A DNA stretch of 64,000 nt from Bartonella rattimassiliensis 15908 (GCF_000278215.1 NZ_JH725069.1:62001-126000), one strand, 5' to 3'. Numbered from the stretch's first letter, positions 1-9,615 are shown. Numbers and translations: made by a program. Notes: generated by a model from the sequence alone, not told the origin.

Positions 1-479
1 TTGCTATCCTTACCAAGAAGCTTTGCCTTTAATTTTGTACCATCCGTAAAATTAACTTCAATATCATCAGCATCAACGATAACATGATAATTTGTAACAA
101 TAATCCCTTTTTGTGCATCAATTACAAAACCAGATCCCAAAGAACGCACCTTTTGGAATTGGCCATCTTTCTGACCATCTTTTGGTGTAAAAAAGTCGCT
201 AAAATATTCCTCCAACAATGAATTTTTTGGGATAACGGGTACGGAAGCATTTTCATCCTGTTCTGTTCCTTCAACAGTCTGTGCCGTAGAAATATTTACA
301 ACAGTCTCCAAAAGCTCAGAAGCTAAATCAGGAATAGAAAGCAGTACCTTACTTGTTTCTGCACCCCAAGAAAAACTCGCTGATCCTGATAGAAAAAAAA
401 TCCCACAAAAAACAACTTTTGTAATAAAAGACTTTAAAAACGTATTTTTACTCACGACACTTCTATCCATGACATGCAT
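1..479 (-). CDS. degP: DegP/HtrA-family periplasmic serine protease, N-terminal part (runs off the window)
   Basis: Only about 159 N-terminal codons are present; the gene continues past base 1. Reading the minus strand gives a short basic start, a hydrophobic signal segment (about residues 15-35), an acidic linker, then GSGFVID (115-121) and TNYHVI (129-134). This matches the start of the trypsin-like domain of Deg/HtrA proteases, with His132 as the predicted catalytic histidine. The Asp, Ser and PDZ domains lie outside the window. Deg proteases degrade misfolded envelope proteins. The gene follows hflK-hflC on the same strand, an order known from other alphaproteobacteria. Two in-frame ATGs (479 and 470) are possible and neither has a clear ribosome site. 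Confidence 0.85.
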   Translation of the reverse strand, partial: MHVMDRSVVSKNTFLKSFITKVVFCGIFFLSGSASFSWGAETSKVLLSIPDLASELLETVVNISTAQTVEGTEQDENASVPVIPKNSLLEEYFSDFFTPKDGQKDGQFQKVRSLGSGFVIDAQKGIIVTNYHVIVDADDIEVNFTDGTKLKAKLLGKDS

Positions 480-633
480 TTAATCAAAGCCGTAAAAAGC
501 CTTACTCAATTTATTATATAAATTATTATACAAAATCAGTATGACTTAGCATATTCTTACATTCATCATAAAAATAAGCAGCTATAGAACATACTCCTTA
601 TACGAAATAGTATCCTCAATATATCGGTTTCAT

Positions 634-1569
634 CTATTCCCCAGCGGATTTTGAATCAGTTTTGCTCAAACTAGGACTCATTGTTGATGAAAGTTTTTCC
701 TTTGCTTGCAAGGAATTTCGAAAATAGAAAAAGAAATCTTCATTTGGCGAAATGACCATCGGCATTTTTTCTAAATTCTTATACTGTTCCATTGCTAACC
801 AAAAGTCATAAAAAGATGGATTAGCTTCCCGTGCATTCAATAAAATACGAATGCTTTCAGCCTGTCCTTCACCCCGAGTAATTTCAGCATCACGCTTTGC
901 AGCTGCCACAATCTCTTCATATTCACGATTTGCTTCTGCTACGATACGATCTCGTTCTTGTTGCCCACGCGCCCGAATATTTTCTGCAGCAGCTTCCCGT
1001 TCAGCAGCCATTTGTCGATAAACATCTTCTGAAACAGCATCGGTTAAATCAGTTTTTCGAATACGTACATCAACAATAGTAATACCCAGGGAACCTGCAT
1101 CTATCGAAAATTGCCGTTGCACCTCAGCCATCATCGCACCTCGCTCATCTGATAAGGCTGCTTTAAATTCTCGCTTACCATAAACAGCGCGCAAAGCATC
1201 AATAAAACGGGGAGCAAGATTTTCACGTGCTGCAATTTGTGGACGCCCTGATGCAATACGTTGTAAAAACATTTTTGGATCCGTAATACGATAAATAAAG
1301 AACGCATCCACCTCATAATAAGCACCACCACTAACTTGCACAGATTGCGTAGGAACATCGTAACGCAACAACCGATTATCCACTACAATCATCTTATCCA
1401 CAAAGGGCATTTTCACATAAATTCCAGGGTTAGACTCTACCTTAACGATTTGTCCAAAACGCTTAATTGCCACTTGTTGACGAGGATAAACAATAAAAAG
1501 TGACGTCCATAAAATGATTAAAAGAACCGTTAGGCTACTAAAAATAAACAAAAAACGAGACTGCTGCAT
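634..1569 (-). CDS. hflC: HflC, SPFH-domain subunit of the FtsH-modulating complex
   Basis: The 311-residue protein has one N-terminal membrane segment (about residues 7-27) followed by an SPFH/band-7 domain (YPRQQVAIKRFGQIV onward). A charged helical stretch rich in E/R/A follows (about 180-240), typical of prohibitin-like proteins. HflC pairs with HflK in the inner membrane, periplasmic side, and restrains the FtsH protease. It begins two bases after hflK ends, so the two are surely cotranscribed. Its length is close to that of other HflC proteins. HflC rather than HflK is chosen because it lacks the glycine-rich N-terminus and follows hflK. Confidence 0.95.
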   Translation of the reverse strand: MQQSRFLFIFSSLTVLLIILWTSLFIVYPRQQVAIKRFGQIVKVESNPGIYVKMPFVDKMIVVDNRLLRYDVPTQSVQVSGGAYYEVDAFFIYRITDPKMFLQRIASGRPQIAARENLAPRFIDALRAVYGKREFKAALSDERGAMMAEVQRQFSIDAGSLGITIVDVRIRKTDLTDAVSEDVYRQMAAEREAAAENIRARGQQERDRIVAEANREYEEIVAAAKRDAEITRGEGQAESIRILLNAREANPSFYDFWLAMEQYKNLEKMPMVISPNEDFFFYFRNSLQAKEKLSSTMSPSLSKTDSKSAGE

Positions 1570-1571
1570 TA

Positions 1572-2705
1572 TTAGCGACCTCCAGAAATATGAGAATCCA
1601 AGAACGATGTAGAACGTGCTGATGGTTTTTTTACTTTTTCTGATAAATTGTTATGCAGCAATTCGTTCAAAGGAAGATACGGCACCATTGGAGAATTAAT
1701 TTGATCGAGAAGCAATTTATTTGGTGAAGAGAAGATACGCCCCATCGTCTCCATATAAAGGCGATAACGTGCAGCCTCTGGGGAAATAGCAGCCTCACGT
1801 GCTATAGCTTGAAAACGTTCAGCACGACCTGTTGCCTCTTCAACCATTTGTGCTTTTTCACCTTTTGCGATTTCCCGTGTACGGGAAGCTTCACCATTTG
1901 CTAAACCAATTTTCGTAAAACGCACACGATTTCCTTCTTCAATCATTCTCCCGCGTTCTTGTTCTGCCTGCTGAACAGAATTAAACGCAGCAGCAACCTT
2001 AGTCGGAGGAGCAGCTTCACTGATCGATACACGACTTATTTCGACACCGAGCTGATATTTATCGACAGTCAACTGGGTAATCTTTCTCACATCGTTAGCA
2101 ACTTCTTCTTTTTTATCGCGTAAAACATCATCAACAGGTCTTGAACCAATGACCTCTCGCATTGCACTTTCAGCAACCTGACGAACCGTTCCTTCTTGAT
2201 CATTCACATTAAATAAAAATTGTCCTGGATGTGAAATGCGATAGTAAACAGAAAAATTGACATTAACAATATTTTGATCACTAGACAGCATTAAACCTTC
2301 ACTTTGCTGTCTTTGTCCAGGTTGCCCACCAATCGCGATTGTTTTTTCAGTCAAAGGCACCTTCATATAGGTCTCAATTGGCCAAAAGTGAAAATGCAAC
2401 CCATCACCGATAACTTCCTCCTTAGGCACACCGAAACGCAATTCTACTGCTTGCTCATTTTGTTGGACAATATAAAGTGACTGATAGAGAAAAAAACACA
2501 CAACAAGCAGAAGGAACAAAACAAAAAATCCCTCTCTACTAAATTGTTTAAATTGTTGCTGCCCTTTACGCAAAATATCATCAAGATTGGGACCATTTTC
2601 CCCCCCAGAACCAAAAAGATTCTTAGGAGATGTTTTTTTGTCACCACTGTTTTTATTTTTATCGCCACTCCAAGGGCCACCACCATTTTGATTTGTCCAG
2701 GGCAT
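1572..2705 (-). CDS. hflK: HflK, SPFH-domain subunit of the FtsH-modulating complex
   Basis: The protein starts with a glycine/asparagine/lysine-rich cytosolic segment (MPWTNQNGGGPW...), then one membrane helix (about residues 59-78), then the SPFH domain (QQNEQAVELRFG onward) and a charged helical tail. This is the standard HflK layout. The start at 2705 is preferred over an in-frame GTG six bases upstream because that GTG lies inside the ribosome site GAGGTGG. The product length is 377 residues. HflK and HflC form a membrane cage around FtsH. It lies downstream of folA in the thyA-folA-hflK-hflC-degP run. Confidence 0.95.
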   Translation of the reverse strand: MPWTNQNGGGPWSGDKNKNSGDKKTSPKNLFGSGGENGPNLDDILRKGQQQFKQFSREGFFVLFLLLVVCFFLYQSLYIVQQNEQAVELRFGVPKEEVIGDGLHFHFWPIETYMKVPLTEKTIAIGGQPGQRQQSEGLMLSSDQNIVNVNFSVYYRISHPGQFLFNVNDQEGTVRQVAESAMREVIGSRPVDDVLRDKKEEVANDVRKITQLTVDKYQLGVEISRVSISEAAPPTKVAAAFNSVQQAEQERGRMIEEGNRVRFTKIGLANGEASRTREIAKGEKAQMVEEATGRAERFQAIAREAAISPEAARYRLYMETMGRIFSSPNKLLLDQINSPMVPYLPLNELLHNNLSEKVKKPSARSTSFLDSHISGGR

Positions 2706-2826
2706 TACCACCTCTTTAACTCATTACCATTCATCAAATATTAACCATTCATTTAAATCTTATAGGGTTTCTTTATCTCGCTACTATGCAACTGATAAAC
2801 TCTTACACTTTAAATATCACAAAAAA

Positions 2827-3336
2827 TCATTTCCGCTCATAAACAACAAAACGTGTTTGATGATTATCTTTATCCCCTTTTGGAATATCTTGTGTTTGCA
2901 CAATAGTCCATTTTTCTTTATCAAAAACAGGAAAAAAACTATCACCTTTCATAGAAGTTAAAACTTCTGTAAGGAATATTTTATCAGCCATATGCAATCC
3001 TTGCTGAAAAATTTCACCACCACCAATAATAAAAATTTCCTCTACATCATTTTGGGAAGCAATGCTTGTTGCAAGAGAACAAGCCTCCGGCAAAGAGTGA
3101 GCAACAATAGCCTCTTCAACCTTGAAGGTATAATTACGTGTAATGACGATATTTGTACGCCCTGGTAAAGGTTTTCCAAGAGAATCCCAAGTTTTCCGCC
3201 CCATAATAATAGGCTTACCCAACGTCAAAGCTTTAAAGCGTTTCAAATCTGTTGATAAATACCAAGGCATAGCACCTTCACGACCGATAACACCATTTTC
3301 TGCAACAGCAGCAATTAAACAAATGGAAATCGTCAT
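2827..3336 (-). CDS. folA: Dihydrofolate reductase
   Basis: The 169-residue enzyme reduces dihydrofolate to tetrahydrofolate with NADPH. Visible family marks are the N-terminal [11 protein letters not shown] strand-loop, MPW (23-25) in the active-site loop, the catalytic acid Asp30, GRKTW (46-50) and LPGR (57-60), and the late IGGGEIF nucleotide-binding turn. The start overlaps the end of thyA by four bases (ATGA), so the pair is translationally coupled. This makes sense because thymidylate synthase produces the dihydrofolate that this enzyme recycles. It is a chromosomal folA-type enzyme of normal length, with no sign of transfer. Confidence 0.95.
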   Translation of the reverse strand: MTISICLIAAVAENGVIGREGAMPWYLSTDLKRFKALTLGKPIIMGRKTWDSLGKPLPGRTNIVITRNYTFKVEEAIVAHSLPEACSLATSIASQNDVEEIFIIGGGEIFQQGLHMADKIFLTEVLTSMKGDSFFPVFDKEKWTIVQTQDIPKGDKDNHQTRFVVYERK

Positions 3337-4127
3337 ATCGCTACCGGCGCTTTAATATGGGGATGTGCTTCATAATTAAGCAATTCAAAATCCTTAAATT
3401 GAAAAGAAAAAAGATCTTTTACTGTCGGATTTATGCGCATATATGGCAAAGAATTTGGTATACGTGACAATTGACATTTTGCCTGTTCAAAATGATTAGA
3501 ATAAAGGTGAGCATCCCCTAGAGTATGAATAAACTCACCTGCTTTAAGGCCACTTACTTGCGCAACCATCATCGTTAACAATGCGTAGGACGCAATATTG
3601 AATGGAACACCTAAAAAAATATCTGCCGAACGCTGATAAAGCTGACAGGATAATTTACCCTCAGCAATGTAAAATTGGAAAAAACAATGGCAAGGAGGCA
3701 AAGCCATTTCCTCTATTAATGCAGGATTCCAAGCTGCTACAATCAAGCGACGAGAATTTGGCGTTTTCTTAATCATCGTTAAAAGATTTTCAATCTGATC
3801 GATATGACGTCCATCAGGAGCAGGCCAAGAACGCCATTGATAACCATAAATAGGACCAAGATCTCCTTCTTCATCAGCCCATTCATCCCAAATCGATACA
3901 TTATGCTCCTTCAACCACGCGATATTTGTTTCACCTCTAAGAAACCACAAAAGTTCATAAATAATTGAACGTAAATGCAATTTCTTTGTTGTCAACAATG
4001 GAAATCCCATTTGTAAATCAAAGCGCATCTGATACCCGAAAATAGACCGAGTTCCAACGCCCGTTCGATCTGTACGATCAATACCTTGGTTTAAAACATG
4101 GGATAAAAGAGTCAAATACGATTTCAT
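3333..4127 (-). CDS. thyA: Thymidylate synthase (ThyA type)
   Basis: The enzyme converts dUMP and methylenetetrahydrofolate to dTMP and dihydrofolate. From the ATG at 4127 the protein is 264 residues, the same as E. coli ThyA, and starts [15 protein letters not shown]. The frame is open for 32 more codons upstream, but these do not resemble the family. The active-site cysteine sits in ALPPCHCFF at residue 146. The folate/dUMP-binding segments [27 protein letters not shown] and DAHLYSNH are all present. It is first in a minus-strand run continuing into folA with a four-base overlap. Confidence 0.96.
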   Translation of the reverse strand: MKSYLTLLSHVLNQGIDRTDRTGVGTRSIFGYQMRFDLQMGFPLLTTKKLHLRSIIYELLWFLRGETNIAWLKEHNVSIWDEWADEEGDLGPIYGYQWRSWPAPDGRHIDQIENLLTMIKKTPNSRRLIVAAWNPALIEEMALPPCHCFFQFYIAEGKLSCQLYQRSADIFLGVPFNIASYALLTMMVAQVSGLKAGEFIHTLGDAHLYSNHFEQAKCQLSRIPNSLPYMRINPTVKDLFSFQFKDFELLNYEAHPHIKAPVAI

Positions 4128-4345
4128 ATGGCCATTATGTCTGATTCTTCTAATTATAGAAAATAAAAACTGTAAAGCTATATAAATATAACTCAAATCT
4201 TTTTCCGTAAACATATTACACAAGAAATTATCATGATCTGATTAAAATTTTGATACAAAAGATAAAATACTATAGACAGCTTCTTAAGAAAAGAACATAG
4301 AGGAATAATGAATAAAGATGGATGAACGTAAAAAAGGGATTAACT

Positions 4346-5653
4346 ATGGAAAAACAAGAATCTTTAGCACCACATGATACAAGAAAACGTGTTCTTTCGA
4401 TCATATCGAGTGCATCAGGTAATCTGGTGGAATGGTATGATTTTTATGTTTATTCTTTTACATCTATTTATTTTTCCTCACAGTTTTTTCCTTCTGATGG
4501 AGATGTTGTTACCGAACTTTTAAAATCTTCCATTGCCTTTTTTATTGGCTTTCTTATGCGTCCAATTGGTGGCTGGCTTTTTGGTTTTATTGCGGATCGT
4601 TATGGACGTAAACGCTCTTTACTGATTTCTGTTTTTATGATGTGTAGCGGTTCTTTCCTTATTGCCCTCCTTCCTACCTATGAAACAATTGGAACGACAG
4701 CAGCAGTTTTACTCGTTTTACTTCGTATGATTCAAGGACTTTCCGTTGGTGGTGAATATGGCACCACAGCAACTTATATGAGTGAAATTGCTCTTAAAAA
4801 ACGTCGTGGTTTTTTTAGCTCCTTCCAATACGCTACACTTATTGGTGGTCAACTTCTTGCAAGTCTGGTTATGTTTATTCTTGCCCTCTATCTCACAGAA
4901 AATCAGTTAAAGGCATGGGGATGGCGTATTCCTTTTGTGATTGGTGGATGTGGCGCAATTGTGGCAATTTATTTGCGTCGTTCTCTGCATGAAACAACCA
5001 CAAAAGAGAGCCGCTCTCAACAACATACTGGTAATCTTAAAGAGCTTCTACGTAATCATGGAAAAGCATTCTTTTTGGTTATAGGTTTTACGGCTGGAGG
5101 ATCACTTATATTTTATACCAGCACCACCTATATGCAAAAATATCTGATCACGACGACCCAATTTGATAAACCCACTGCCAATACAATAATGACTGCTGCA
5201 CTATTTGTTTTTATGTTACTTCAACCCCTCTTTGGTTCTCTAGCAGATAAAATTGGCACAAAAACTCCACTGCTTATTTGGAGTACCCTCTCCATCATCT
5301 TTATCGTTCCAGGACTCAGAATCATTGGTAGTACCGATAACACTTGGATTGCACTCTTAATCATTATTGGAATGCTGTGTATTTTGAGTTTTTATACATC
5401 TATTTCTGGTATCGTAAAAGCAGAAATGTTTCCTGCTTCAGTACGCGCTATGGGAGTTGGGCTTTCTTATGCTATCGCAAATGCACTCTTCGGCGGCTCT
5501 GCTGAAACTGTAGCACTTCAATTTAAAAAACATGGATATGAATCTCTGTTCCATTTTTACATAATCGGCATAATGATCATTGCTTTCATCGCAATTCTCT
5601 TAATGCCAGATGCTCGTAAAAAGGGATATTTACAAGGAGACGATATTCATTAA
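4346..5653 (+). CDS. MFS transporter of the metabolite:H+ symporter family (KgtP/ProP-like)
   Basis: A 435-residue inner-membrane transporter with about twelve hydrophobic segments. The N-terminus (SGNLVEWYDFYVYSF) and the loop 2-3 signature (GFIADRYGRKRS) are typical of the metabolite:H+ symporter group, which includes alpha-ketoglutarate permease and proline/betaine carriers. The substrate cannot be read from sequence; Bartonella relatives are often labelled alpha-ketoglutarate permease. The ATG at 4346 is preferred to one at 4322 because AAAAAGGGA lies eight bases before it. The gene is monocistronic and ends in a clear terminator. A decayed copy of the same gene follows downstream. Confidence 0.9.
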   Translation: MEKQESLAPHDTRKRVLSIISSASGNLVEWYDFYVYSFTSIYFSSQFFPSDGDVVTELLKSSIAFFIGFLMRPIGGWLFGFIADRYGRKRSLLISVFMMCSGSFLIALLPTYETIGTTAAVLLVLLRMIQGLSVGGEYGTTATYMSEIALKKRRGFFSSFQYATLIGGQLLASLVMFILALYLTENQLKAWGWRIPFVIGGCGAIVAIYLRRSLHETTTKESRSQQHTGNLKELLRNHGKAFFLVIGFTAGGSLIFYTSTTYMQKYLITTTQFDKPTANTIMTAALFVFMLLQPLFGSLADKIGTKTPLLIWSTLSIIFIVPGLRIIGSTDNTWIALLIIIGMLCILSFYTSISGIVKAEMFPASVRAMGVGLSYAIANALFGGSAETVALQFKKHGYESLFHFYIIGIMIIAFIAILLMPDARKKGYLQGDDIH

Positions 5654-5667
5654 CTTTTGATATTAAC

Positions 5668-5695
5668 AAAAAAGCCCAGAATACTGGGCTTTTTT
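5668..5695 (+). terminator. Rho-independent terminator of the MFS transporter gene
   Basis: The stem AAAAAAGCCCAG / CTGGGCTTTTTT has a four-base AATA loop and ends in a T-run. It starts 15 bases after the stop codon. It is near-symmetric, so it could also work on the minus strand. Confidence 0.85.
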
Positions 5696-5699
5696 ATAT

Positions 5700-6315
5700 T
5701 CACCCTATAGAGTTTTAAAGCAACAATTCTTTTTATTTCCTCAAACACTTTAAAGAAAAAATTTTCTCTCCTGCATATACCGTTTATAAAAATTAAACGG
5801 CTTTAAATTATTATATAATAAATGCTTCTTTTGCTGAATCTGGTGTACTGAAAATAGAAAACTTTTGATTCACTTTAGTACTTCCATTCCTCATCGAAAT
5901 AGAAGCAAAACGATTATCTTTCAAGAAATTTTATCAATAATAGAAAATTACAGACTACTTCATTCTTTATTTAATACATTCTTCAATGGACCCCTTATAC
6001 AAAACAAAAAACACTCTCATGATATGAATTCTCTCACTTTTTCTAAGATATTTCTCAATACATCAAATCCATTTCACAACAATGCCCGTGAATGACATAA
6101 CGTAAAAATTCCGTAAAGTATAAACATTGTGCATTACCATCTTTATGCTTAATCTAAAGTGCAAACTGTTACCATGATAGTATTTGATGAGCTCTTAATG
6201 TTGCCTTCCTCCTTAACATTTAAGATGGTTCATAAAAAGTATTTTGACTCACAGATAAACCTCATATGTAATATACAATAATATCAAATATATAAACTAA
6301 AGAGTATCCTATCTT
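5700..6315. other. Intergenic stretch with no supported gene
   Basis: About 600 AT-rich bases between the intact transporter and its decayed copy. A 76-codon open frame at 5865-6095 (plus) has no ribosome site and no recognisable domain and is not called. The missing first 45 or so codons of the decayed copy may once have lain here, but no similarity was seen by eye. Confidence 0.4.
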
Positions 6316-7480
6316 TATAAACACGCTCAGAAGATGAAGATATCATTACACAATTGTTAAAAACAGCAGGAATCTTTATTATTAGCTTTCTGATACGTCC
6401 AATTGGAGAATGGCTCTTTGGCTTTATTGCTGCTCGCTATGGACGTAAACGCTCAATGCTTATTTTTGTCTTTATGATGTGTGATAGCTCTTTTCTCGTT
6501 ACCACAATTCACACTTACAAAACCTTGGAAATAACAGCAGCATTTCTTCTCCTTTTGGTCCGTCTGTTTTAAGAACTTTCCGTTGGTAATGAATATGGTA
6601 TAGAGTAGCCACTTATATGAATGAAGTTGAGCCTAAAAATCGTCGTGGACTCTTTTCTTTACTTCTTTTCGATATGCAACAACAATCTCAGGTCAACTTA
6701 TCGCAAATTTTATAATATTTATTTTAGCCATTTACCTTACGGAAGATCAGTTAAAAACGTGGGAATAGCGTATACCTATTGTCATTAATGGTTTTGAGCA
6801 ATCGTTTCAATTTATCTGCATAGTTTGCTCCACGAAACAACAACCTCTAAAAAGCCGTTCTAAACAACATGTTGGTAGTCTAAGAGAACTTCTCACCAAA
6901 CATACAAAAGCCGTTGTTGTAATTGCTTGCTTTGCATCAGAATGATCATTCACATTTTACACCTTTACGACCTATATGCAGAAATATCTGGTCACAACCA
7001 CCGGCTTTAATAAACATACCGCAACAACAATTATGACAACTGCCCTGTTTATTTTCATCCTATTTCAACCCGCAGCAGGTATCATCGTCGATAAAATTAG
7101 GACAAAAACTTTCCTCATCATTTGGAGTATACTCTCTACTATCTTTACATTTCCTAAACTCCAAAAAATCTGATAACATCCATAGTATATGGATTGCCTT
7201 ATTCGTCATCATTGGCTTGCTCTTAATTATGAGCATGTATACATTTATCTACGATGTAGCAAAATCAGCCCTGTTTCTCTCTTCCATACGCACATTCAGT
7301 TTAGAATTTCTCATGCTATTGGTAACGCTTTATTAGGTGGTTCTGCTGAATACATTGCACTTAGATTTAAAAAATATAGGTATGAATCACTCTTTTATTT
7401 TTCCATGATCATCGTGATTATCACGGCATTCATTGCGCTTCTCTGCGTCCCAAATATGCGCAAAGGAAGATACCTCTAAG
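6316..7480 (+). pseudogene. Decayed second copy of the MHS-family MFS transporter
   Basis: Fragments align in order with the intact transporter upstream: SEDEDIITQLLKTAG (intact PSDGDVVTELLKSS), RPIGEWLFGFIAARYGRKRS, TYMQKYLVTTTGFNKHTA, then GNALLGGSAEYIALRFKKYRYESLFYF and a C-terminus ending KGRYL. They lie in different frames, separated by stops (near 6572, 6765 and 7173) and frameshifts. The first 45 or so codons are missing. The copy is clearly a former tandem duplicate with the same kind of terminator after it. No functional protein is expected. Confidence 0.9.
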
Positions 7481-7513
7481 ATGATGAAAAACATTACCCC
7501 CCCTCTATAAACG

Positions 7514-7540
7514 AAAAAGCCCAATAAATCAGGCTTTTTT
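7514..7540 (+). terminator. Terminator after the decayed transporter copy
   Basis: AAAAAGCC and GGCTTTTTT arms flank a loop of about twelve bases. It occupies the same position and has the same sequence style as the terminator of the intact copy. It could also serve the minus-strand DUF2853 gene, which ends at 7566. Confidence 0.7.
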
Positions 7541-7565
7541 ATCATTATCACAAATTTAATATTGT

Positions 7566-7871
7566 TTAAATTTTATGGAGTGCATTAAGCTGTTTAGCAA
7601 CTAAATAATAAAAAGTCAAACGACTTTTTCTACGCTCTCCAGACATCATCTCTGCAACTTTTGCAACAGCCATTTTAGTATTTTGCTCATCTGTTTCTAA
7701 AACATCTTGAACCCATTTTTCAACACGCTCTAACTCTTTTGGATCCGATGTAGCAACAAGCGCTGCATCCTGCTTCTTCATCACCAAAGCTAAACGACGA
7801 CTAAGTCTCTCTACTGCTGCTTCATCGGGGTTTGAGTCATATAATTTAATATCTGTTAAATTACTTGTCAT
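7566..7871 (-). CDS. Small DUF2853-like protein of unknown function
   Basis: A 101-residue soluble, helix-rich protein with no signal or membrane segment. The segments DAALVATSDPKELERVEKWV (about 36-55) and RKSRLTFYYLVAK (about 82-94) resemble, from memory, the DUF2853 family common in alphaproteobacteria, whose function is unknown. The ribosome site GGAGAGGAG lies just before the start. It stands alone, facing the decayed transporter. The family assignment is by eye. Confidence 0.75.
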   Translation of the reverse strand: MTSNLTDIKLYDSNPDEAAVERLSRRLALVMKKQDAALVATSDPKELERVEKWVQDVLETDEQNTKMAVAKVAEMMSGERRKSRLTFYYLVAKQLNALHKI

Positions 7872-8003
7872 TTTGCATCATCTCCTCTCCAAAAATGAAC
7901 GGTCTATACTTTACAACCGCGTCACATAGCTCCATAAATAATTAGAGGACTAAAAATATTAACAACCCCCCTTTTCTTAAGACTATTCTTCATCTATATT
8001 TAG

Positions 8004-8325
8004 AAGGCTGGCTTACCAGCTATGGTAATAAATGGACGATGAAATAAACCTATTGGACCCGGGGGCGGTACCCGGCGCCTCCACCAAAATATAAACCATC
8101 AAAATTATATTTTGGTGGGGGCGAAACAGGATCGACAAAGGTGTAAAGATCGCTCTTTTACTCGGTATTGTACCACCGTTATCGGACTAAATGAATAGTT
8201 GCAAATGACAACTATGCGGAAGCACGTCTCGCCGCGTAAGGTGGTGTGAATGTTTCAAATTGACTCTTAAACCGTCGCAGGTTTAAGCGGGGTTCGAAGG
8301 CACCTGGCAACAGAAGCCTTCACTT
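8004..8325 (+). ncRNA. ssrA: tmRNA gene, circularly permuted two-piece form
   Basis: tmRNA frees stalled ribosomes and tags the unfinished protein for proteolysis. The acceptor piece comes first and ends in CGCCTCCACCA (8086). The coding piece starts GGGGGCG at 8117, and GGGGGCG pairs with CGCCTCC over seven positions (one G-T) to form the acceptor stem. The piece between, 8087-8116, together with the ACCA before it, folds as ACCAAAATATA / TATATTTTGGT; in permuted tmRNAs this loop is excised. A stem CCGGG/CCCGG (8058-8075) is the T arm. The tag frame is at 8201-8239. The 5' end (about 8004) and 3' end (GCCTTC, about 8321, then a T-run) are estimates. Confidence 0.95.
8201..8239 (+). other. 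tmRNA tag reading frame (ANDNYAEARLAA, stop)
   Basis: GCA is the likely resume codon, followed by AAT GAC AAC TAT GCG GAA GCA CGT CTC GCC GCG and TAA. The peptide starts with the AND motif bound by SspB and ends in LAA, the ClpX-recognition end. It lies in the coding piece of the permuted gene. Confidence 0.93.
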
Positions 8326-8504
8326 TTTTAATGTTATTGATTGATCTTTCAGACATTATCAGACATTATCTGTAATAGAATTTTGTGTTTTTTCGATTCA
8401 TTGAGGTATATCATCATAAAATACTGCTCATTTTGAAATGCATTCTATTACACAATATCAATACGACCCATTCTGCTACGTGAAATATAAAGGAATAAGC
8501 TTCA

Positions 8505-9050
8505 ATGGTTAAAGATCAAATCCGTTACGATATTCTCGTTCAGGATGCGCTTCGTGGAGTTATCCGTAAAGTTTTATTGGAAGTTGCCAAAGCCGGTCTT
8601 CCAGGAAATCATCATTTTTTTATAACTTTTTTAACGAATAGCCCAGGCGTTAAAATGTCTCCTCGGCTAAAAAATCGCTATCCCGAGCAAATGACTATCG
8701 TCTTGCAACATCAGTTTAGAGATCTCAGTGTTTCAGAAACTGCCTTCGAAGTAACCCTCTCTTTCAAGGAAATAACTGAAAAGCTTGTGATTCCTTTTAC
8801 ATCCATCCAAGTCTTTTATGATCCTGTAGCAGCATTTGAAGCAGCATTTGATCTCCCCTCAAATCTTACCTCTGGAGAAAGTGAAAATTTAGAAAGTAAC
8901 TCATCTACGCCCATTACTCTATCCAATAAACAAAAAAAAGAAAATACGCTTACAAAAGAACAAAACCTCAGTACAAATAAAGGGTCTTCGAATAACGATA
9001 CAAAGCAAAGTGCTGATGTTGTCTCTTTAGATTCTTTTCGGAAAAAATAA
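8505..9050 (+). CDS. sspB: SspB-family ClpXP adaptor
   Basis: A 181-residue protein. The first 120 residues match the SspB fold of alphaproteobacteria (IRYDILVQDALRGVIRKVLLEVA, then GLPGNHHFFITFLTNSPGVKMSPRL and FRDLSVSETAFEVTLSF). A long polar, asparagine/serine-rich linker follows, then a short C-terminal peptide (ADVVSLDSFRKK). In known SspB the tail docks on ClpX while the core holds the ssrA tag. Location 180 bases after ssrA is functionally apt: this adaptor delivers ssrA-tagged proteins to ClpXP. The start at 8505 has AAGGAATAA upstream. It is followed closely by two small genes on the same strand. Confidence 0.9.
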   Translation: MVKDQIRYDILVQDALRGVIRKVLLEVAKAGLPGNHHFFITFLTNSPGVKMSPRLKNRYPEQMTIVLQHQFRDLSVSETAFEVTLSFKEITEKLVIPFTSIQVFYDPVAAFEAAFDLPSNLTSGESENLESNSSTPITLSNKQKKENTLTKEQNLSTNKGSSNNDTKQSADVVSLDSFRKK

Positions 9051-9058
9051 ACTTACTC

Positions 9059-9241
9059 ATGACTGAATTGATTAATCTTCGCCAATTTCGAAAACGAAAA
9101 AAGCTTTCAGAAAAAGCTCTTCGAGCTGAGCAAAATCGGTATCGTTTTGGACGAACAAAAACTGAAAAACTTTTTGAGCAACAAAAATTTTTAAAAACGC
9201 AAAAATTTCTTGAGCAAAATCGTTTACAAAACGATGAATAA
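9059..9241 (+). CDS. DUF4169-like small basic protein
   Basis: A 60-residue, highly charged, fully helical protein. The opening MTELINLRQFRKRKKL and NRYRFGRTKTEK segments match the DUF4169 pattern (from memory), a family found in alphaproteobacteria with unknown function. It begins eight bases after sspB ends and overlaps the possible start region of the next gene, so sspB, this gene and the RHH_4 gene are probably one operon. It has no signal or membrane segment. Confidence 0.75.
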   Translation: MTELINLRQFRKRKKLSEKALRAEQNRYRFGRTKTEKLFEQQKFLKTQKFLEQNRLQNDE

Positions 9242-9251
9242 GGGGGAAGAA

Positions 9252-9503
9252 ATGCACGACAATAATCCTATTGATTGGTCAAGAGTTATTCCACAAAAGA
9301 TATCTGTCCGCATTGATGGACACGCAACAAGCATCTCTTTAGAACCACCATTTTTAGATATTCTAAAAGATATAGCCCGCAAAAAAGAACAATCTTTAGC
9401 CTTTATTATCACCGATATTGATAGCAAAAGACCACAAGGAGTCAATCTTTCATCCTCATTACGCGTGTATGCACTTCAAAATATTCTCACTCAACGTTTT
9501 TAA
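9252..9503 (+). CDS. RHH_4-type ribbon-helix-helix domain protein
   Basis: An 83-residue protein with SVRIDGHATSISLEPPFLDILKDIARKKEQSLAFIITDID. This resembles the RHH_4 (ribbon-helix-helix) domain seen in short alphaproteobacterial proteins thought to bind DNA, though targets are unknown. The ATG at 9252 follows AAGGGGGA. An in-frame ATG at 9234 overlaps the previous gene's end and is less likely because it precedes the ribosome site. It closes the likely sspB operon. Confidence 0.75.
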   Translation: MHDNNPIDWSRVIPQKISVRIDGHATSISLEPPFLDILKDIARKKEQSLAFIITDIDSKRPQGVNLSSSLRVYALQNILTQRF

Positions 9504-9615
9504 TATTTGCTTTTACTTTAGCCTATCTCTCGTTCAATCAAAACTGTTATGGCTTTTAAAAGAAAAGCTTTTTAAGCTAGAACTTCAATGAAAAAAAGAT
9601 TAAAAAAAAGGTATA

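Noticed and set aside
4128-4223. Longer N-terminus for ThyA
   Set aside because: The extra 32 residues do not match the family; the shorter reading has the standard 264-residue length.
5865-6095. 76-codon plus-strand frame between the transporter copies
   Set aside because: No ribosome site and no similarity to the transporter or other families by eye.
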